From NCBI RefSeq assembly GCF_031624495.1, contig NZ_JAMQOP010000001.1, positions 1,178,001 to 1,242,000 of the forward strand: 64,000 nucleotides of DNA, read 5' to 3'. The DNA is from Halogeometricum sp. S1BR25-6 (GTDB taxonomy: Archaea > Halobacteriota > Halobacteria > Halobacteriales > Haloferacaceae). This document shows, piece by piece, positions 1 through 8,908 of this stretch (positions within the stretch are counted from its first letter, which is position 1; each line of letters begins with the position of its first letter). The translations under genes and the position numbers were made by a program. Under the pieces are notes generated by a model. The model saw only the letters and a program-made list of their open reading frames with translations. It ran no database searches and was not told where the DNA came from.

Positions 1-2
1 GC

Positions 3-947
3 ATCATCGGCCTGCCGGCGGCGCGGGACGTCGACCCCTTCGCCGGCGGGCGGGTGCAGATGGCGGAGTTCGAGGTGGCCGAGAACAGCCCCGTCTCGAA
101 CGTCACCGTCCGCGATGCCGACCGCTTCGAGGCGCTGACGTTCGCCGCCATCCTGCGCAACGGCACCGTCGAGATACCGCGCGGGGAGACGGTCATCCAA
201 CCGAACGACCGCGTCGTCGTCATCGGCACGCCCAAGAGCGTCCAGGAGTTCGCGCGGACGGTCGCCCCCGACGAGTCGCCGGGAACCGCCGAGGAGGTGG
301 TCGTCGTCGGCGGGTCGGAGATCGGATTCCACGTCGCCCGACTGCTCGAAGAGCGCGGCTTCCGCCCGCGCCTCATCGAACGCGACCCCGAACGGGCGCG
401 GAATCTGGCCGAGAAACTGCCGGACACCGTCGTTATGGAGTCGGACGCGACCGACACGGAGTTCCTCGAACGCGAGCACGTCGGCGACGCCGACCTCGTC
501 GTCGCCGCTCTGGAGTCCGACGAGAAGAACCTCCTCGTCTCGCTTCTGGCCGCCCGCATCGGCGTCGAGCGCACCGTCGCGATCATCGACGCGACGGAGT
601 ACGTCGACCTGTTCGAGGCCGTCGGCGTCGACGTGGGGGTGAACCCGCGCGAGGTGGTCGCCGAGGAGATAACGCGGTTCACCCGCGAGGGCGGCGCGGA
701 GAACGTCGCGCTCATCGAGTCGGACAAGGCCGAGGTGCTCGAAATCGAGGTCGACGACGCGAGCATCCTCGCCGGCCGCGAGATACGCGAATCCATCCAG
801 CAACTTCCCGAGGGCGTCGTCGTCGGCGCCATCACGCGCGACCGGGAGTTCATCACGCCGCGCGGCGACACCGTCGTCGAGGCGGGCGACCACGTCGTCC
901 TGTTCGTCGACGCCGCCGTCGCCAGCGAGGTGACCCCCAGACTGTGA
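3..947 (+). CDS. trkA: Trk potassium uptake system NAD-binding protein TrkA (5'-truncated by window edge)
   Basis: Regulatory RCK subunit of a Trk/Ktr potassium transporter, acting on the cytoplasmic face of TrkH. The reading frame is open from base 3, so the N-terminal part lies outside the window. What is visible is a TrkA-C (RCK_C) domain, then a Rossmann RCK_N domain beginning at the glycine-rich motif VVVVGGSEIGFHVA with an acidic residue after the second strand, then a second RCK_C domain to the end. A full TrkA has two RCK_N/RCK_C pairs (about 445 residues), so roughly the first RCK_N is missing. trkH follows 88 bases downstream on the same strand, which supports the assignment. Confidence 0.93.
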   Translation: MIGLPAARDVDPFAGGRVQMAEFEVAENSPVSNVTVRDADRFEALTFAAILRNGTVEIPRGETVIQPNDRVVVIGTPKSVQEFARTVAPDESPGTAEEVVVVGGSEIGFHVARLLEERGFRPRLIERDPERARNLAEKLPDTVVMESDATDTEFLEREHVGDADLVVAALESDEKNLLVSLLAARIGVERTVAIIDATEYVDLFEAVGVDVGVNPREVVAEEITRFTREGGAENVALIESDKAEVLEIEVDDASILAGREIRESIQQLPEGVVVGAITRDREFITPRGDTVVEAGDHVVLFVDAAVASEVTPRL

Positions 948-1035
948 GCCGTCCACCGTTCGCCCCAACGACGAACCCGCGGACGGTATCGCAAACTAGT
1001 ACACACCGGCCCGAGAGAATCGAGACGGTTCGCCG

Positions 1036-2640
1036 ATGAAGCTACGCGTCGACTACCGGGCCAGCCTCAGTCTCGTCGGGAGCATCCTCAAGTACCTCGC
1101 GGTCCCGCTCTGTTTTCCGCTCCTCGTGGCGCTGTACTACGGCGAGACGGTGGTTCCGTTCGCGGTCACGATTCCCCTGACCGTCGTCCTCGGCGCGGGA
1201 CTGGAGCGACTGGACCCCGACCCGGACATCCGCGCCCGCGAGGGCTTTCTCATGGTCGGGCTGACGTGGCTCACCGTCGCCGTCGTCGGCGCCGTCCCGT
1301 ACCTCATCGAGGCGCACGGCATCCCGCCGGCCGTCGCCCCGGTCCGCCCCGCCTCGACGCTCGGCAACCCGGCCAACGCCCTCTTCGAGAGCATGAGCGG
1401 CTTCACGACGACGGGCGCGACGGTTCTCGGGGAGATATCGTTCGACGCGCACACCCGCGGGATCATGATGTGGCGACAGCTGACCCAGTGGCTCGGCGGG
1501 ATGGGTATCGTCGTCCTCGCCGTCGCCATCCTGCCGGAACTGTCGGTCGGCGGCGCGCAGTTGATGGACGCCGAGGCGCCCGGCCCCGGTATCGAGAAAC
1601 TCACGCCCCGCATCGCCGAGACGGCCCGCGCGCTGTGGGGTGCGTACCTCGGCTTCACCGTCCTCGAAGCGGCGCTGTTGTACGGACTGTTTCTCCTCGG
1701 TATCGACCCGAACATGACCCTCTACAACGCCGTCGCCCACGCGCTGACGACGATGCCGACGGGCGGGTTCTCCCCCGAGGCGCGCAGTATCGAGGCGTTC
1801 TCGGCGGCGGCTCAGTGGATCATCATCCCGTTCATGATCGCCGCCGGCGTCAACTTCGCGCTGTTCTGGCACGCGCTCACGGGCGACCCGCGCCGCGTCT
1901 TCGAGGACACGGAGTTCCGCTCGTACATCGGCGTGATGGCGGCGCTGACCGCGCTGCTCTCGGCGCTGTTGTTCACCGGCGCGGGCTTCACCGCCTCGGT
2001 GCCGGCCGACGGAACGTTCGACGCGGCCTACCTCGGCGAGGTCAGCGGAATAATCGTCGGGCAGGTCGAACCCGCGCTCCGCCACGCGGCGTTCCAAGTC
2101 GTCGCCATCGTGACGACGACGGGGTACGCCAGCATCGACTTCAACGCGTGGAGCACCCCGGCGAAGTACCTGCTCCTGTTCGCGATGTTCATCGGCGGCT
2201 CAGCCGGGTCGACCGGCGGTTCGATAAAGGTCGTCCGCTGGTACGTCATCATCAAATCCGTCCGCCGGGAACTGTACACGACGGCCCACCCCGAGGCGGT
2301 CCGACCCGTCCGACTGGCCGGCCGCGCCCTCGACGAACGCGCCATCCGCGGCATCTACGCGTTCACGCTGCTGTACCTGGTCATCTTCTTCGTCGCCACC
2401 GGACTCCTGTTCCTCGACGGCGTGCGCCACGGCCAGACGCTCACGCTCTTGGAGACGATGGCCGCCGCGGCGTCCACGCTCGGCAACGTCGGTCCGGGGT
2501 TCGGAGTCGCCGGCCCGATGGGTAGCTATCTCGGCTTCTCGAACGCGGCGAAGCTGTTCATGATCGGGTTGATGTGGATCGGCCGCCTCGAAATCCTGCC
2601 CGTACTCGTGTTCCTGACGCCGGAGTACTGGCGGCGGTGA
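1036..2640 (+). CDS. trkH: Trk-type potassium transporter membrane subunit TrkH
   Basis: Membrane pore subunit for potassium uptake, 534 residues with about ten hydrophobic segments. The four P-loop filter regions expected in TrkH/KtrB are visible: FTTTGAT near residue 122, MPTGGFS near 239, TTTGYAS near 360 and GNVGPGFG near 483. High intracellular K+ is the main osmotic solution in salt-in haloarchaea, so this pair is physiologically central. It follows trkA by 88 bases. The ATG start is preceded by a GC-rich leader, so co-transcription with trkA is likely. Confidence 0.95.
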   Translation: MKLRVDYRASLSLVGSILKYLAVPLCFPLLVALYYGETVVPFAVTIPLTVVLGAGLERLDPDPDIRAREGFLMVGLTWLTVAVVGAVPYLIEAHGIPPAVAPVRPASTLGNPANALFESMSGFTTTGATVLGEISFDAHTRGIMMWRQLTQWLGGMGIVVLAVAILPELSVGGAQLMDAEAPGPGIEKLTPRIAETARALWGAYLGFTVLEAALLYGLFLLGIDPNMTLYNAVAHALTTMPTGGFSPEARSIEAFSAAAQWIIIPFMIAAGVNFALFWHALTGDPRRVFEDTEFRSYIGVMAALTALLSALLFTGAGFTASVPADGTFDAAYLGEVSGIIVGQVEPALRHAAFQVVAIVTTTGYASIDFNAWSTPAKYLLLFAMFIGGSAGSTGGSIKVVRWYVIIKSVRRELYTTAHPEAVRPVRLAGRALDERAIRGIYAFTLLYLVIFFVATGLLFLDGVRHGQTLTLLETMAAAASTLGNVGPGFGVAGPMGSYLGFSNAAKLFMIGLMWIGRLEILPVLVFLTPEYWRR

Positions 2641-2702
2641 CGCGGTCGGCGGGCGGAGAAAAGAACGGGAGCCGAACCGACGTACGGCGTACGACGTACG
2701 AC

Positions 2703-2996
2703 TTACAGGTCGCCGCCGTCGCCGCGTCCGTTCGTGCCCGTCTCCGCCGTCGTCTCCGTCCGGCGCGTCCGCCCCTGTCCCTCGTCGCCGCCTCCACCTC
2801 CGGGCGGCCCCTCGCGGCCGCGTCGCCACTCGTAGAGCGCGTAGCCGGAGACGGCGAGACACGCCGCGGCGAGCGCACCGGTCAGCAGTTCCGTTCCGGG
2901 ACCGCCGAAGAGGAACGAGAGAACCGCGAGCACCGCGCTCCCGGCCGCGAACCGCAGCGCCCACCTCGGGACCGTCTCGGCGAACGAATCGTCCAT
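2703..2996 (-). CDS. small membrane protein of unknown function
   Basis: 97 residues. A short charged N-terminus is followed by two hydrophobic segments (roughly residues 14-29 and 36-54), then a Gly/Arg/Thr-rich hydrophilic tail rich in GGGG and ETTAETGT-type sequence. No family recognised. It is convergent with trkH and divergent from the small gene at 3243. The two-TM plus disordered tail layout and the haloarchaeal acidic bias make a real gene likely, but there is no functional clue. Confidence 0.55.
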   Translation of the reverse strand: MDDSFAETVPRWALRFAAGSAVLAVLSFLFGGPGTELLTGALAAACLAVSGYALYEWRRGREGPPGGGGGDEGQGRTRRTETTAETGTNGRGDGGDL

Positions 2997-3242
2997 ATCG
3001 TCGGGTCGTGGCGTCGCCGTAAAACAGTTTTTCGGGGGCGAGATGACACGTCAGCTCGGGGGTTCGACCCGTAAACGACCGACCCGCGCGCTCGGGGGAA
3101 ACATTCCCGACGAACGGGTCCCCCGCCGGGTCGGCGACGTCCGTCGAAGGACCCACCCGCCGAATCTGTCGTGCTAGCTCACAGTCTCCGGAACGAACCG
3201 GTGGCGAACACGTTTTTCCGTCTGATGTACGTTGGACGGAGC

Positions 3243-3374
3243 ATGAAGCTCTCGACCATCGTGATACTCGTCGGCGTCGTGTTCCTGTTCATCCCCATCC
3301 CGCCCATCGCCACCATCATCGGTGTCGTGACCATCCTCGCGGGCGTGGCGCTGCGAGCGCTGACGAACAAGTAA
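3243..3374 (+). CDS. very small hydrophobic membrane protein (43 aa)
   Basis: The product is almost entirely hydrophobic: MKLSTIVILVGVVFLF, then a Pro-rich turn (IPIPPIATIIG), then a second hydrophobic helix ending in a basic tail. A longer in-frame start exists at 3171, but the ATG at 3243 gives a clean two-helix hairpin. The stretch AACACGTTTTTCCG just upstream could provide the promoter. Function unknown. A T-run follows the stop at 3395-3400. Such small two-TM proteins are common in haloarchaea. Confidence 0.6.
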   Translation: MKLSTIVILVGVVFLFIPIPPIATIIGVVTILAGVALRALTNK

Positions 3375-3394
3375 CCCGGCGACTCGCGGTCCGG

Positions 3395-3400
3395 TTTTTT
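3395..3400 (+). terminator. T-rich terminator after the 43-aa gene
   Basis: Six consecutive T residues about 20 bases after the stop codon at 3374, in an otherwise GC-rich context. Archaeal termination typically uses short T-runs without a required hairpin. Confidence 0.5.
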
Positions 3401-3573
3401 CGTCGCTCCGCACCCGTGAGCCGTCGGTACGGCGTCGGTCGCTCGGGAACACTCGATGTATCGAACGGAAGAAATCCCGCAGCGCTTATCGCGGCGCTCT
3501 CACGCTTTCCGGGGATTCACTCCGTGCTCTCGGAGTGCCCGCACGGAAACCCCGGACGAAATCCCCGAGAACG

Positions 3574-4866
3574 TCACTCCTCTACCGCCGAGGCCGCCCG
3601 AATCATCGTTTCCTCGCCGAACTTCGGCCCGACGAGTTGGAGTCCGACCGGAAGACCGTCGGCCTCGCCCGCCGGCACGGAGATGGCGGGGAGGTTCGCG
3701 AGGTTCACCGGGACGGTGTTGGCGTCCATCAGGTAGAGTTGGAGGGGGTCCGAGAGGCTCTCGCCGAGTTCCGGCGGGAGGACGGGCATCGTCGGGGTGG
3801 CGAGGACGTCCGCCTCCTCGAACGCCGCGTCGAAGTCCTGTTTGATCCACGCGCGGGCGTCCTGAGCCTTCTTGTAGTACTTGTCGTGGTAGCCGGCCGA
3901 GAGGGCGTACGTCCCGAGGAGGATGCGGCGTTTGACCTCTTCTCCCAGACCCTCCTCGCGCGTCTCGGCGTACGTCTCGTTCCAGTTGCCCTCTTTCCCC
4001 GTTGAGAGGCCGTAGCGCACGCCGTCGTAGCGCGCGAGGTTCGAGGAGGCCTCGGACATGGCGATGACGTAGTACGCCTGCACGGCGTGCTCGACCGATT
4101 CGAGGCTCACCTCGACCACCTCGGCGCCCTGCGATTCGAGGTCGGAGACGGACCGCTCGAACGTCTCCACGACGCGGTCGTCCGCGCCGTCGAGGAGGTT
4201 CGTGACGACGCCGACGGTGAGACCGTCCACGTCGCCGTCCGCGGCGGCCGCGTAGTCCGAGTCCGCGGCGGGGTGAGCGTCCATCGACTCGTCGAACCGC
4301 GTCGTCGCGTCGCGGTCGTCGGCGCCCGAGACGACGTTGAGGAGGGCGGCGGCGTCCTCGACGGTCGACCCGATGGGGCCGACCTGCTCCAAGGAGTTCG
4401 CGTAGGCGACGAGACCGTACCGGGAGACCAGCCCGTAGGTGGGTTTGATGCCGACGACGCCGCAGAAGGCGGCCGGGTTGCGGACCGACCCGCCGGTGTC
4501 GGTGCCGAGGGCGACGTCCGCCTCGCCGGCGGCGACGGCGGCGGCCGACCCACCCGAGGACCCGCCGGGGACTCGCTCCTCGTCGACGGGATTTTTCGTC
4601 GGGCCGAACGCGGACGTCTCCGTGGTGCCGCCCATCCCGAACTCGTCCATGTTGGTCTTGCCGACGACCGTCGCGCCGGCCTCCTTCAGGCGTTCGACGA
4701 CGGTGGCGTCGTACGGCGGGACGTAGTCTTCGAGCATCGCGGACCCACACGTCGTGCGGACGCCCTCGGTGCTGATGTTGTCCTTGACGGCGACGGTGGT
4801 TCCCGCGAGGGGGCCGTCGTCGGCGCCGTCGACCGTTTCCTCGGTGATGAAGATGTTCGCGCCCAT
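3574..4866 (-). CDS. gatA: Glu-tRNA(Gln)/Asp-tRNA(Asn) amidotransferase subunit A
   Basis: Amidase subunit that hydrolyses glutamine and feeds ammonia to convert mischarged Asp-tRNA(Asn) and/or Glu-tRNA(Gln) to the correct aminoacyl-tRNA. 430 residues of the amidase-signature family. The Ser-cisSer-Lys triad is visible: Lys28 in TVAVKDN, the cis-Ser in PGGSSGGSAA (about 103-104), and Ser127 in GTDTGGSVRNP. It starts immediately after the gatC stop codon (TAG then ATG), so the two are translationally coupled. No gatB is in this window; in haloarchaea gatB is often unlinked. Confidence 0.96.
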   Translation of the reverse strand: MGANIFITEETVDGADDGPLAGTTVAVKDNISTEGVRTTCGSAMLEDYVPPYDATVVERLKEAGATVVGKTNMDEFGMGGTTETSAFGPTKNPVDEERVPGGSSGGSAAAVAAGEADVALGTDTGGSVRNPAAFCGVVGIKPTYGLVSRYGLVAYANSLEQVGPIGSTVEDAAALLNVVSGADDRDATTRFDESMDAHPAADSDYAAAADGDVDGLTVGVVTNLLDGADDRVVETFERSVSDLESQGAEVVEVSLESVEHAVQAYYVIAMSEASSNLARYDGVRYGLSTGKEGNWNETYAETREEGLGEEVKRRILLGTYALSAGYHDKYYKKAQDARAWIKQDFDAAFEEADVLATPTMPVLPPELGESLSDPLQLYLMDANTVPVNLANLPAISVPAGEADGLPVGLQLVGPKFGEETMIRAASAVEE

Positions 4867-5145
4867 CTACGACACCCGCGGGCCCTTGAAGAAACCGTCC
4901 TCGGACTCGGGAGCGTTCTGCAGGGCCTCCTCTTGGCTCAGACCGTCGCGCACCTCGTCGGTCCGCATGACGTTCACGAGGTCGGGGTCGGCCTCAACCT
5001 CCGGAACCTCGTCGAGGGCGTCGAAGTACTCGAGGATGTCTGCGAACTGGGCGGCGAACGCCTCGACTTCTTCCTCGTCGAGGTTCACCCGCGCCAACTC
5101 CGCGACGTGACGCACCTCATCGGCGTCCACGGGCGTATCGCTCAT
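4867..5145 (-). CDS. gatC: Glu-tRNA(Gln)/Asp-tRNA(Asn) amidotransferase subunit C
   Basis: 92-residue stabilising subunit of GatCAB. It has the usual N-terminal helix pattern VRHVAELARVNLDEEEVEAFAAQF and the C-terminal segment with MRTDEV followed by an NAPESEDGFFKGPRV ending, typical of the family. A longer in-frame start at 5646 was rejected because it runs through the divergent tfb gene. On the minus strand TTACTCTTGA lies about 27 bases upstream of the ATG, consistent with a leaderless transcript carrying gatC-gatA. Confidence 0.95.
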   Translation of the reverse strand: MSDTPVDADEVRHVAELARVNLDEEEVEAFAAQFADILEYFDALDEVPEVEADPDLVNVMRTDEVRDGLSQEEALQNAPESEDGFFKGPRVS

Positions 5146-5326
5146 GTTCGTCACGAACCGGGGGTCAAGAGTAAGGGTTTCGGTGTGGGCGCCGGGCGGG
5201 TGGAAACCCCACTGCGGCGACCCCGCGGTCCGATTTCGTCGTTCGCTAGCCATCAGATATATGCCCAACGCGCGCGTAGTATAGTGTACGGAGAACCCTC
5301 CGACCCATTCTCTGCACCCAATCAAA

Positions 5327-6316
5327 ATGACCGAAACCACCCGAAGTTTTCGTACGCGTAGCGCACGCGCGCGCGAGAACGAAGGAGAGGAAGAAGAGAC
5401 CCAAGAGGAGGACGAGACGCTTCGCTGTCCGGAGTGCGGTTCGACGAACCTCGTGAACGACAGCGAACACGGCGAGACGGTGTGCGAAGAGTGCGGACTG
5501 GTCGTCGAAGAGGACGCCGTCGACCACGGCCCCGAGTGGCGCGCCTTCGACTCCTCCGAACGCGACCAGAAGTCCCGCGTCGGCGCCCCGACGACGAACA
5601 TGATGCACGACAAGGGGCTGTCGACCAACATCGGCTGGCAGGACAAGGACGCCTACGGCAACTCCCTGTCGTCGAACCAACGTCAGAAGATGCAGCGCCT
5701 CCGAACGTGGAACGAGCGCTTCCGAACCCGCGACTCCAAGGAGCGCAACCTCAAACAGGCGCTCGGCGAAATCGACCGCATGGCCTCCGCACTCGGCCTC
5801 CCCGACAACGTCCGCGAGACGGCCTCGGTCATCTACCGACGGGCGCTGGACGACGACCTGCTTCCGGGCCGCTCCATCGAGGGCGTCGCCACCTCGGCGC
5901 TCTACGCGGCCGCGCGGATGGCCGGGACGCCCCGGTCGCTCGACGAGATAACCAGCGTCTCCCGCGTCGGCAAAGACGAGATATCCCGGACGTACCGCTA
6001 CGTCGTCCGCGAACTCTCGCTCGAAATCGAACCCGCCGACCCCGAGCAGTACGTCCCGCGGTTCGCCTCCGACCTCGACCTCTCGGACGAGTCCGAGCGG
6101 CACGCCCGACAGCTTCTGAAGACGGCCAAAGAGCAGGGCATCCACTCGGGCAAATCGCCCGTCGGCCTCGCAGCCGCCGCCATCTACGCCGCCTCGCTGC
6201 TCGCCAACGAGAAGGTGACGCAGAGTCAGGTGAGCGAGGTGGCCAACATCTCGGAAGTGACCATCCGCAACCGCTATCACGAACTGCTCGAAGCCGAAGA
6301 GCATCTGGTCGCTTAA
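5327..6316 (+). CDS. tfb: transcription initiation factor TFB (TFIIB homologue)
   Basis: Bridges TBP at the promoter and RNA polymerase. 329 residues: a charged N-terminus, a zinc ribbon with Cys34, Cys37, Cys53 and Cys56 (CPECGSTN and CEECGLV), the B-finger/linker region, then two cyclin-like repeats (about residues 135-225 and 230-325), with an HTH-type motif near the end (SQVSEVANISEVTIRNRY). Haloarchaea carry several TFB paralogues, so this is one of a family and the exact paralogue number cannot be given. The gene is divergent from gatC; candidate TATA elements are at 5255-5262 and 5277-5286. Confidence 0.96.
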   Translation: MTETTRSFRTRSARARENEGEEEETQEEDETLRCPECGSTNLVNDSEHGETVCEECGLVVEEDAVDHGPEWRAFDSSERDQKSRVGAPTTNMMHDKGLSTNIGWQDKDAYGNSLSSNQRQKMQRLRTWNERFRTRDSKERNLKQALGEIDRMASALGLPDNVRETASVIYRRALDDDLLPGRSIEGVATSALYAAARMAGTPRSLDEITSVSRVGKDEISRTYRYVVRELSLEIEPADPEQYVPRFASDLDLSDESERHARQLLKTAKEQGIHSGKSPVGLAAAAIYAASLLANEKVTQSQVSEVANISEVTIRNRYHELLEAEEHLVA

Positions 6317-6459
6317 CCGGGCGACCCTTCCGCTCCGTTCGGGGTCCTTCTCCTCTCCGCCCCGCTTTCCTTCCTCTCTCCCTTACGCGAGCGACGTCTC
6401 CGTCCAGCGCACTCGACGGAGAGCGTAACACCCAATCCGGTGCCCCCGAACCGGCGTCC

Positions 6460-6936
6460 ATGGAGACGACGCGACACTTCACCGCGACGGTGTACATCGT
6501 CAACGACGGCGCCGTCGCCCTGCACCGCCACGAGCGACTCGGCATCCGCATCCCGCCCGGCGGTCACGTCGACCGGGACGAACTCCCGCACGAGGCGGGA
6601 CTCAGGGAGGTCCGCGAGGAGACGGGTCTCGTCGCCGAGTTGCTCGACGAGACGGACCCGGTGGCCGCGCCCGCCGGGGAAACGCTCCCCGACCCGCGCC
6701 GCCAGATGCTGTACGACATCGACGTCCGCGAGGACGGCCGCGTCGGCCACCAGCACGTCGACCACGTCTACTACGCGACGGTCGACTCGCGCGAGATCGA
6801 CCCCGACGGGCACGACGAGGCGGACCCGGAGGTGTGGGCGTGGTACGACGCTGCGGACTTACAAGAGAGCGACGTCGACCCCGACACCGTGCAGTTCTCT
6901 CTAGAGGCCATCGACGCCGCCGAGCGCGCGGGCTGA
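6460..6936 (+). CDS. NUDIX hydrolase
   Basis: 158-residue hydrolase of nucleoside diphosphates linked to other moieties. The Nudix box is intact: Gly35, Glu41, then REVREETGLV with Arg49-Glu50 and Glu53-Glu54 as metal ligands. A His-rich segment (HQHVDHVYY) sits in the second half. A longer in-frame extension from 5434 runs through tfb and is spurious; the ATG at 6460 gives a family-typical N-terminus (HFTATVYIVNDG). It lies convergent with the asparagine-synthase-like gene, 10 bases apart. Substrate unknown. Confidence 0.9.
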   Translation: METTRHFTATVYIVNDGAVALHRHERLGIRIPPGGHVDRDELPHEAGLREVREETGLVAELLDETDPVAAPAGETLPDPRRQMLYDIDVREDGRVGHQHVDHVYYATVDSREIDPDGHDEADPEVWAWYDAADLQESDVDPDTVQFSLEAIDAAERAG

Positions 6937-6946
6937 CCTACTCTCC

Positions 6947-8056
6947 TCACCTCTCCTCTTCGACCAGCGACCGGACGTACTTCTCGACGTGGTCGTCCAT
7001 CCGTCGCTTGTACCCCGCCTGCCGGGCGAGTCGGTCCAACTCCCTCGACGCGTACGTGCCGTACTGCACGGCCTTCTTTTCCACCGAGGCGACCGACTCG
7101 GGGACGAGTCCGCGCGCCGCCTCCCGGAGCGCCACCTTCCGGCGGCCGTCGGCGACGAGCAGTTCGTCCGGAAGGGGGAGCGCCGCGCGCACGACCCGGT
7201 CGTGGAGCAGGGGCGCGACGGGTTCGACGCCCGCCGCGCGCAGAGCGAGCACGTCTCGCTCCAATTGGTCGGGGAGCGTCCGAACCATCTCCGCGGCCGC
7301 GCCGCGGACGGTGTCGGCCTCGACGCGGGGGTCCTCGGGCGCCTTCGCCACCTTGGCGTACCCGCCGAACAGTTCGTCGGCCCCCTGCCCGACGGCGAGT
7401 CGGTCGAAGCCGTCGGCGGCCGCGCGCTTTCCGACGAGATAGAGCGGCAGCGCTATCTGGAGGTCCATCGGGTTCATCCGGCCCAGTATCGAGACGAGTT
7501 CGGGGACGGCCCCGCGGATGTCGTCGTGAGTTAATTCGACCACGCGCAGGTCTGCCCCCCGGCCCATCGCCGCGGCGGCGTCGCGCGCGGCGGCCACGTC
7601 GTGGCTCCCCTCGAACCCGGCGACATAGCAGGGAGCGTCGGGGACGCCCGCGGCGACGACGGCGGAGTCGACGCCGCCGGAGAACGCGACCGCCAATCCG
7701 TGGTCGTCGACGCCGCGCACCGACTCGGTGACGGCGTCCGAGACGGCCGACAGCGCTGCCGCTCGATTCGTCTCGGCCGGCGGCGTCGGGAGCGTCCACA
7801 GCTCCTCGTCCCCCGCGGCGGTCCGGCGACTCCCGGCCGGGACGCGCATCGGGTCCGAGAGGTCGCGTCGGTCGAACGACCACGCGCTGGGCGCACTCGG
7901 GTCGGCGGCGCCGCGTTCGGAGAACAGCGGCTGTCTGCCGAGGACGTCGCGGACGAGAGCGCCGTCGAGTTCGCCAGCGAACCCAGCGGTGCCGGGGAGC
8001 GGGTCGCCCGAGTCGACGGCGGCGCGAACCGTCTCCGGGTCGGCGCCGCGGAGCAT
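6947..8056 (-). CDS. asparagine-synthase-like ATP-pyrophosphatase, glutaminase half degenerate
   Basis: 369 residues. The C-terminal two thirds is an AsnB-type synthetase domain with PP-loop SGGVDS at 126-131 and GQGADELFGGY at 223-233. The first ~70 residues resemble a shrunken remnant of the N-terminal Ntn glutaminase (VRDVLGRQPLF is similar to the DPLGRRPLY part) but there is no Met-Cys N-terminus, so glutamine hydrolysis in cis looks impossible. It should use ammonia or a partner, or adenylate a different carboxylate. Start ATG shares one base with the stop of the upstream PHP gene (TGATG), so the two are co-translated. A longer frame to 8869 runs through that gene and was rejected. Confidence 0.85.
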   Translation of the reverse strand: MLRGADPETVRAAVDSGDPLPGTAGFAGELDGALVRDVLGRQPLFSERGAADPSAPSAWSFDRRDLSDPMRVPAGSRRTAAGDEELWTLPTPPAETNRAAALSAVSDAVTESVRGVDDHGLAVAFSGGVDSAVVAAGVPDAPCYVAGFEGSHDVAAARDAAAAMGRGADLRVVELTHDDIRGAVPELVSILGRMNPMDLQIALPLYLVGKRAAADGFDRLAVGQGADELFGGYAKVAKAPEDPRVEADTVRGAAAEMVRTLPDQLERDVLALRAAGVEPVAPLLHDRVVRAALPLPDELLVADGRRKVALREAARGLVPESVASVEKKAVQYGTYASRELDRLARQAGYKRRMDDHVEKYVRSLVEEER

Positions 8057-8739
8057 CAGAAGAAGTCGGCGACGCCGCGTCTCACGCGGCGGGTGACGCC
8101 GCCGCCGAACTGCCGGAGCGAGATGCGCCACGGCGTCCGGTTGCCGATGACGTTCGTCTCTCCTCGGACGACGGCGTCGAGGATGCCCTCGACCGAGCGG
8201 TCGTCCGTGCCGACCTGCGTGACGGCCTGCCCGACCATCTCGCTGATGTGGGCGTCGCTGCCAGCGGTCTTCGGCAGGTCGCGCGCGGTGGCGAACTTCT
8301 CGGCCTTGCGGTTCGAGCGGCCGGTGAACAGCCGCGAGTTGTACACCTCGATGGCGTCGGCGCCGGCGAGTTGCGTCCGGGTGATGTGCGGGGCGACCCC
8401 GTGCCGGGAGGACTGGAACGGGTGCGGGACGACGGCGATTCCGCCCTGGTCGCGTATCTCCGTCAGCGTCTCGTCGAAGGAGAGCCCCGCGGGGACGAGT
8501 TCGTCGATGCCGAGTCCGAGGACGTGCCCCGCCGCCGAGGTGACTTCCATGCCCGGGATGCCGACGAGGCCGTACTCCTCGGCGATGTCGGCGGCGCGCA
8601 GGCTCTCCTCTATCTCGTCGTGGTCGGTGACGGCGAGGGCGTCCAGTCCGACCGCCTGCGCCTGTTCGAGGAGCAGCTCTATCGGGTCGCGGCCGTCGTA
8701 GGACAGCGACGAATGCGCGTGCAACTCGACCGATAACAC
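8056..8739 (-). CDS. PHP-domain metal-dependent phosphoesterase
   Basis: 227 residues of the PHP superfamily (TIM-like barrel with a trinuclear metal site). Metal-ligand motifs in order: ELHAHSS, VTDHDE, GMEV, VPHPF and GSDAH. Known relatives include histidinol phosphatase, 3',5'-nucleoside bisphosphate phosphatase and polymerase-associated PHP domains; the short length and single-domain build fit the YciV/TrpH-like group, but substrate cannot be inferred. It is the first gene of a two-gene operon with the asparagine-synthase-like protein. Confidence 0.88.
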   Translation of the reverse strand: MLSVELHAHSSLSYDGRDPIELLLEQAQAVGLDALAVTDHDEIEESLRAADIAEEYGLVGIPGMEVTSAAGHVLGLGIDELVPAGLSFDETLTEIRDQGGIAVVPHPFQSSRHGVAPHITRTQLAGADAIEVYNSRLFTGRSNRKAEKFATARDLPKTAGSDAHISEMVGQAVTQVGTDDRSVEGILDAVVRGETNVIGNRTPWRISLRQFGGGVTRRVRRGVADFF

Positions 8740-8908
8740 GGATAGAACTAACCGCCCCGGTTAGAAAAGCGGCGCGGTCCGACCCGCGAATCGGTCGTCG
8801 GCTCGACGGCGATTCGATTATCGTCCGGCAGCGATTCGACGGCGATTCGATACGCACGTTCGTGGACATAGAAAGGTCTTAGAGCCTGCGTTCTGACCAC
8901 ACCAGTGA

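Noticed and set aside
6317-6459. Fusion of TFB and NUDIX through an open frame spanning both
   Set aside because: The TFB frame stops at 6316; the overlapping frame is in another phase and is a GC-rich artefact.
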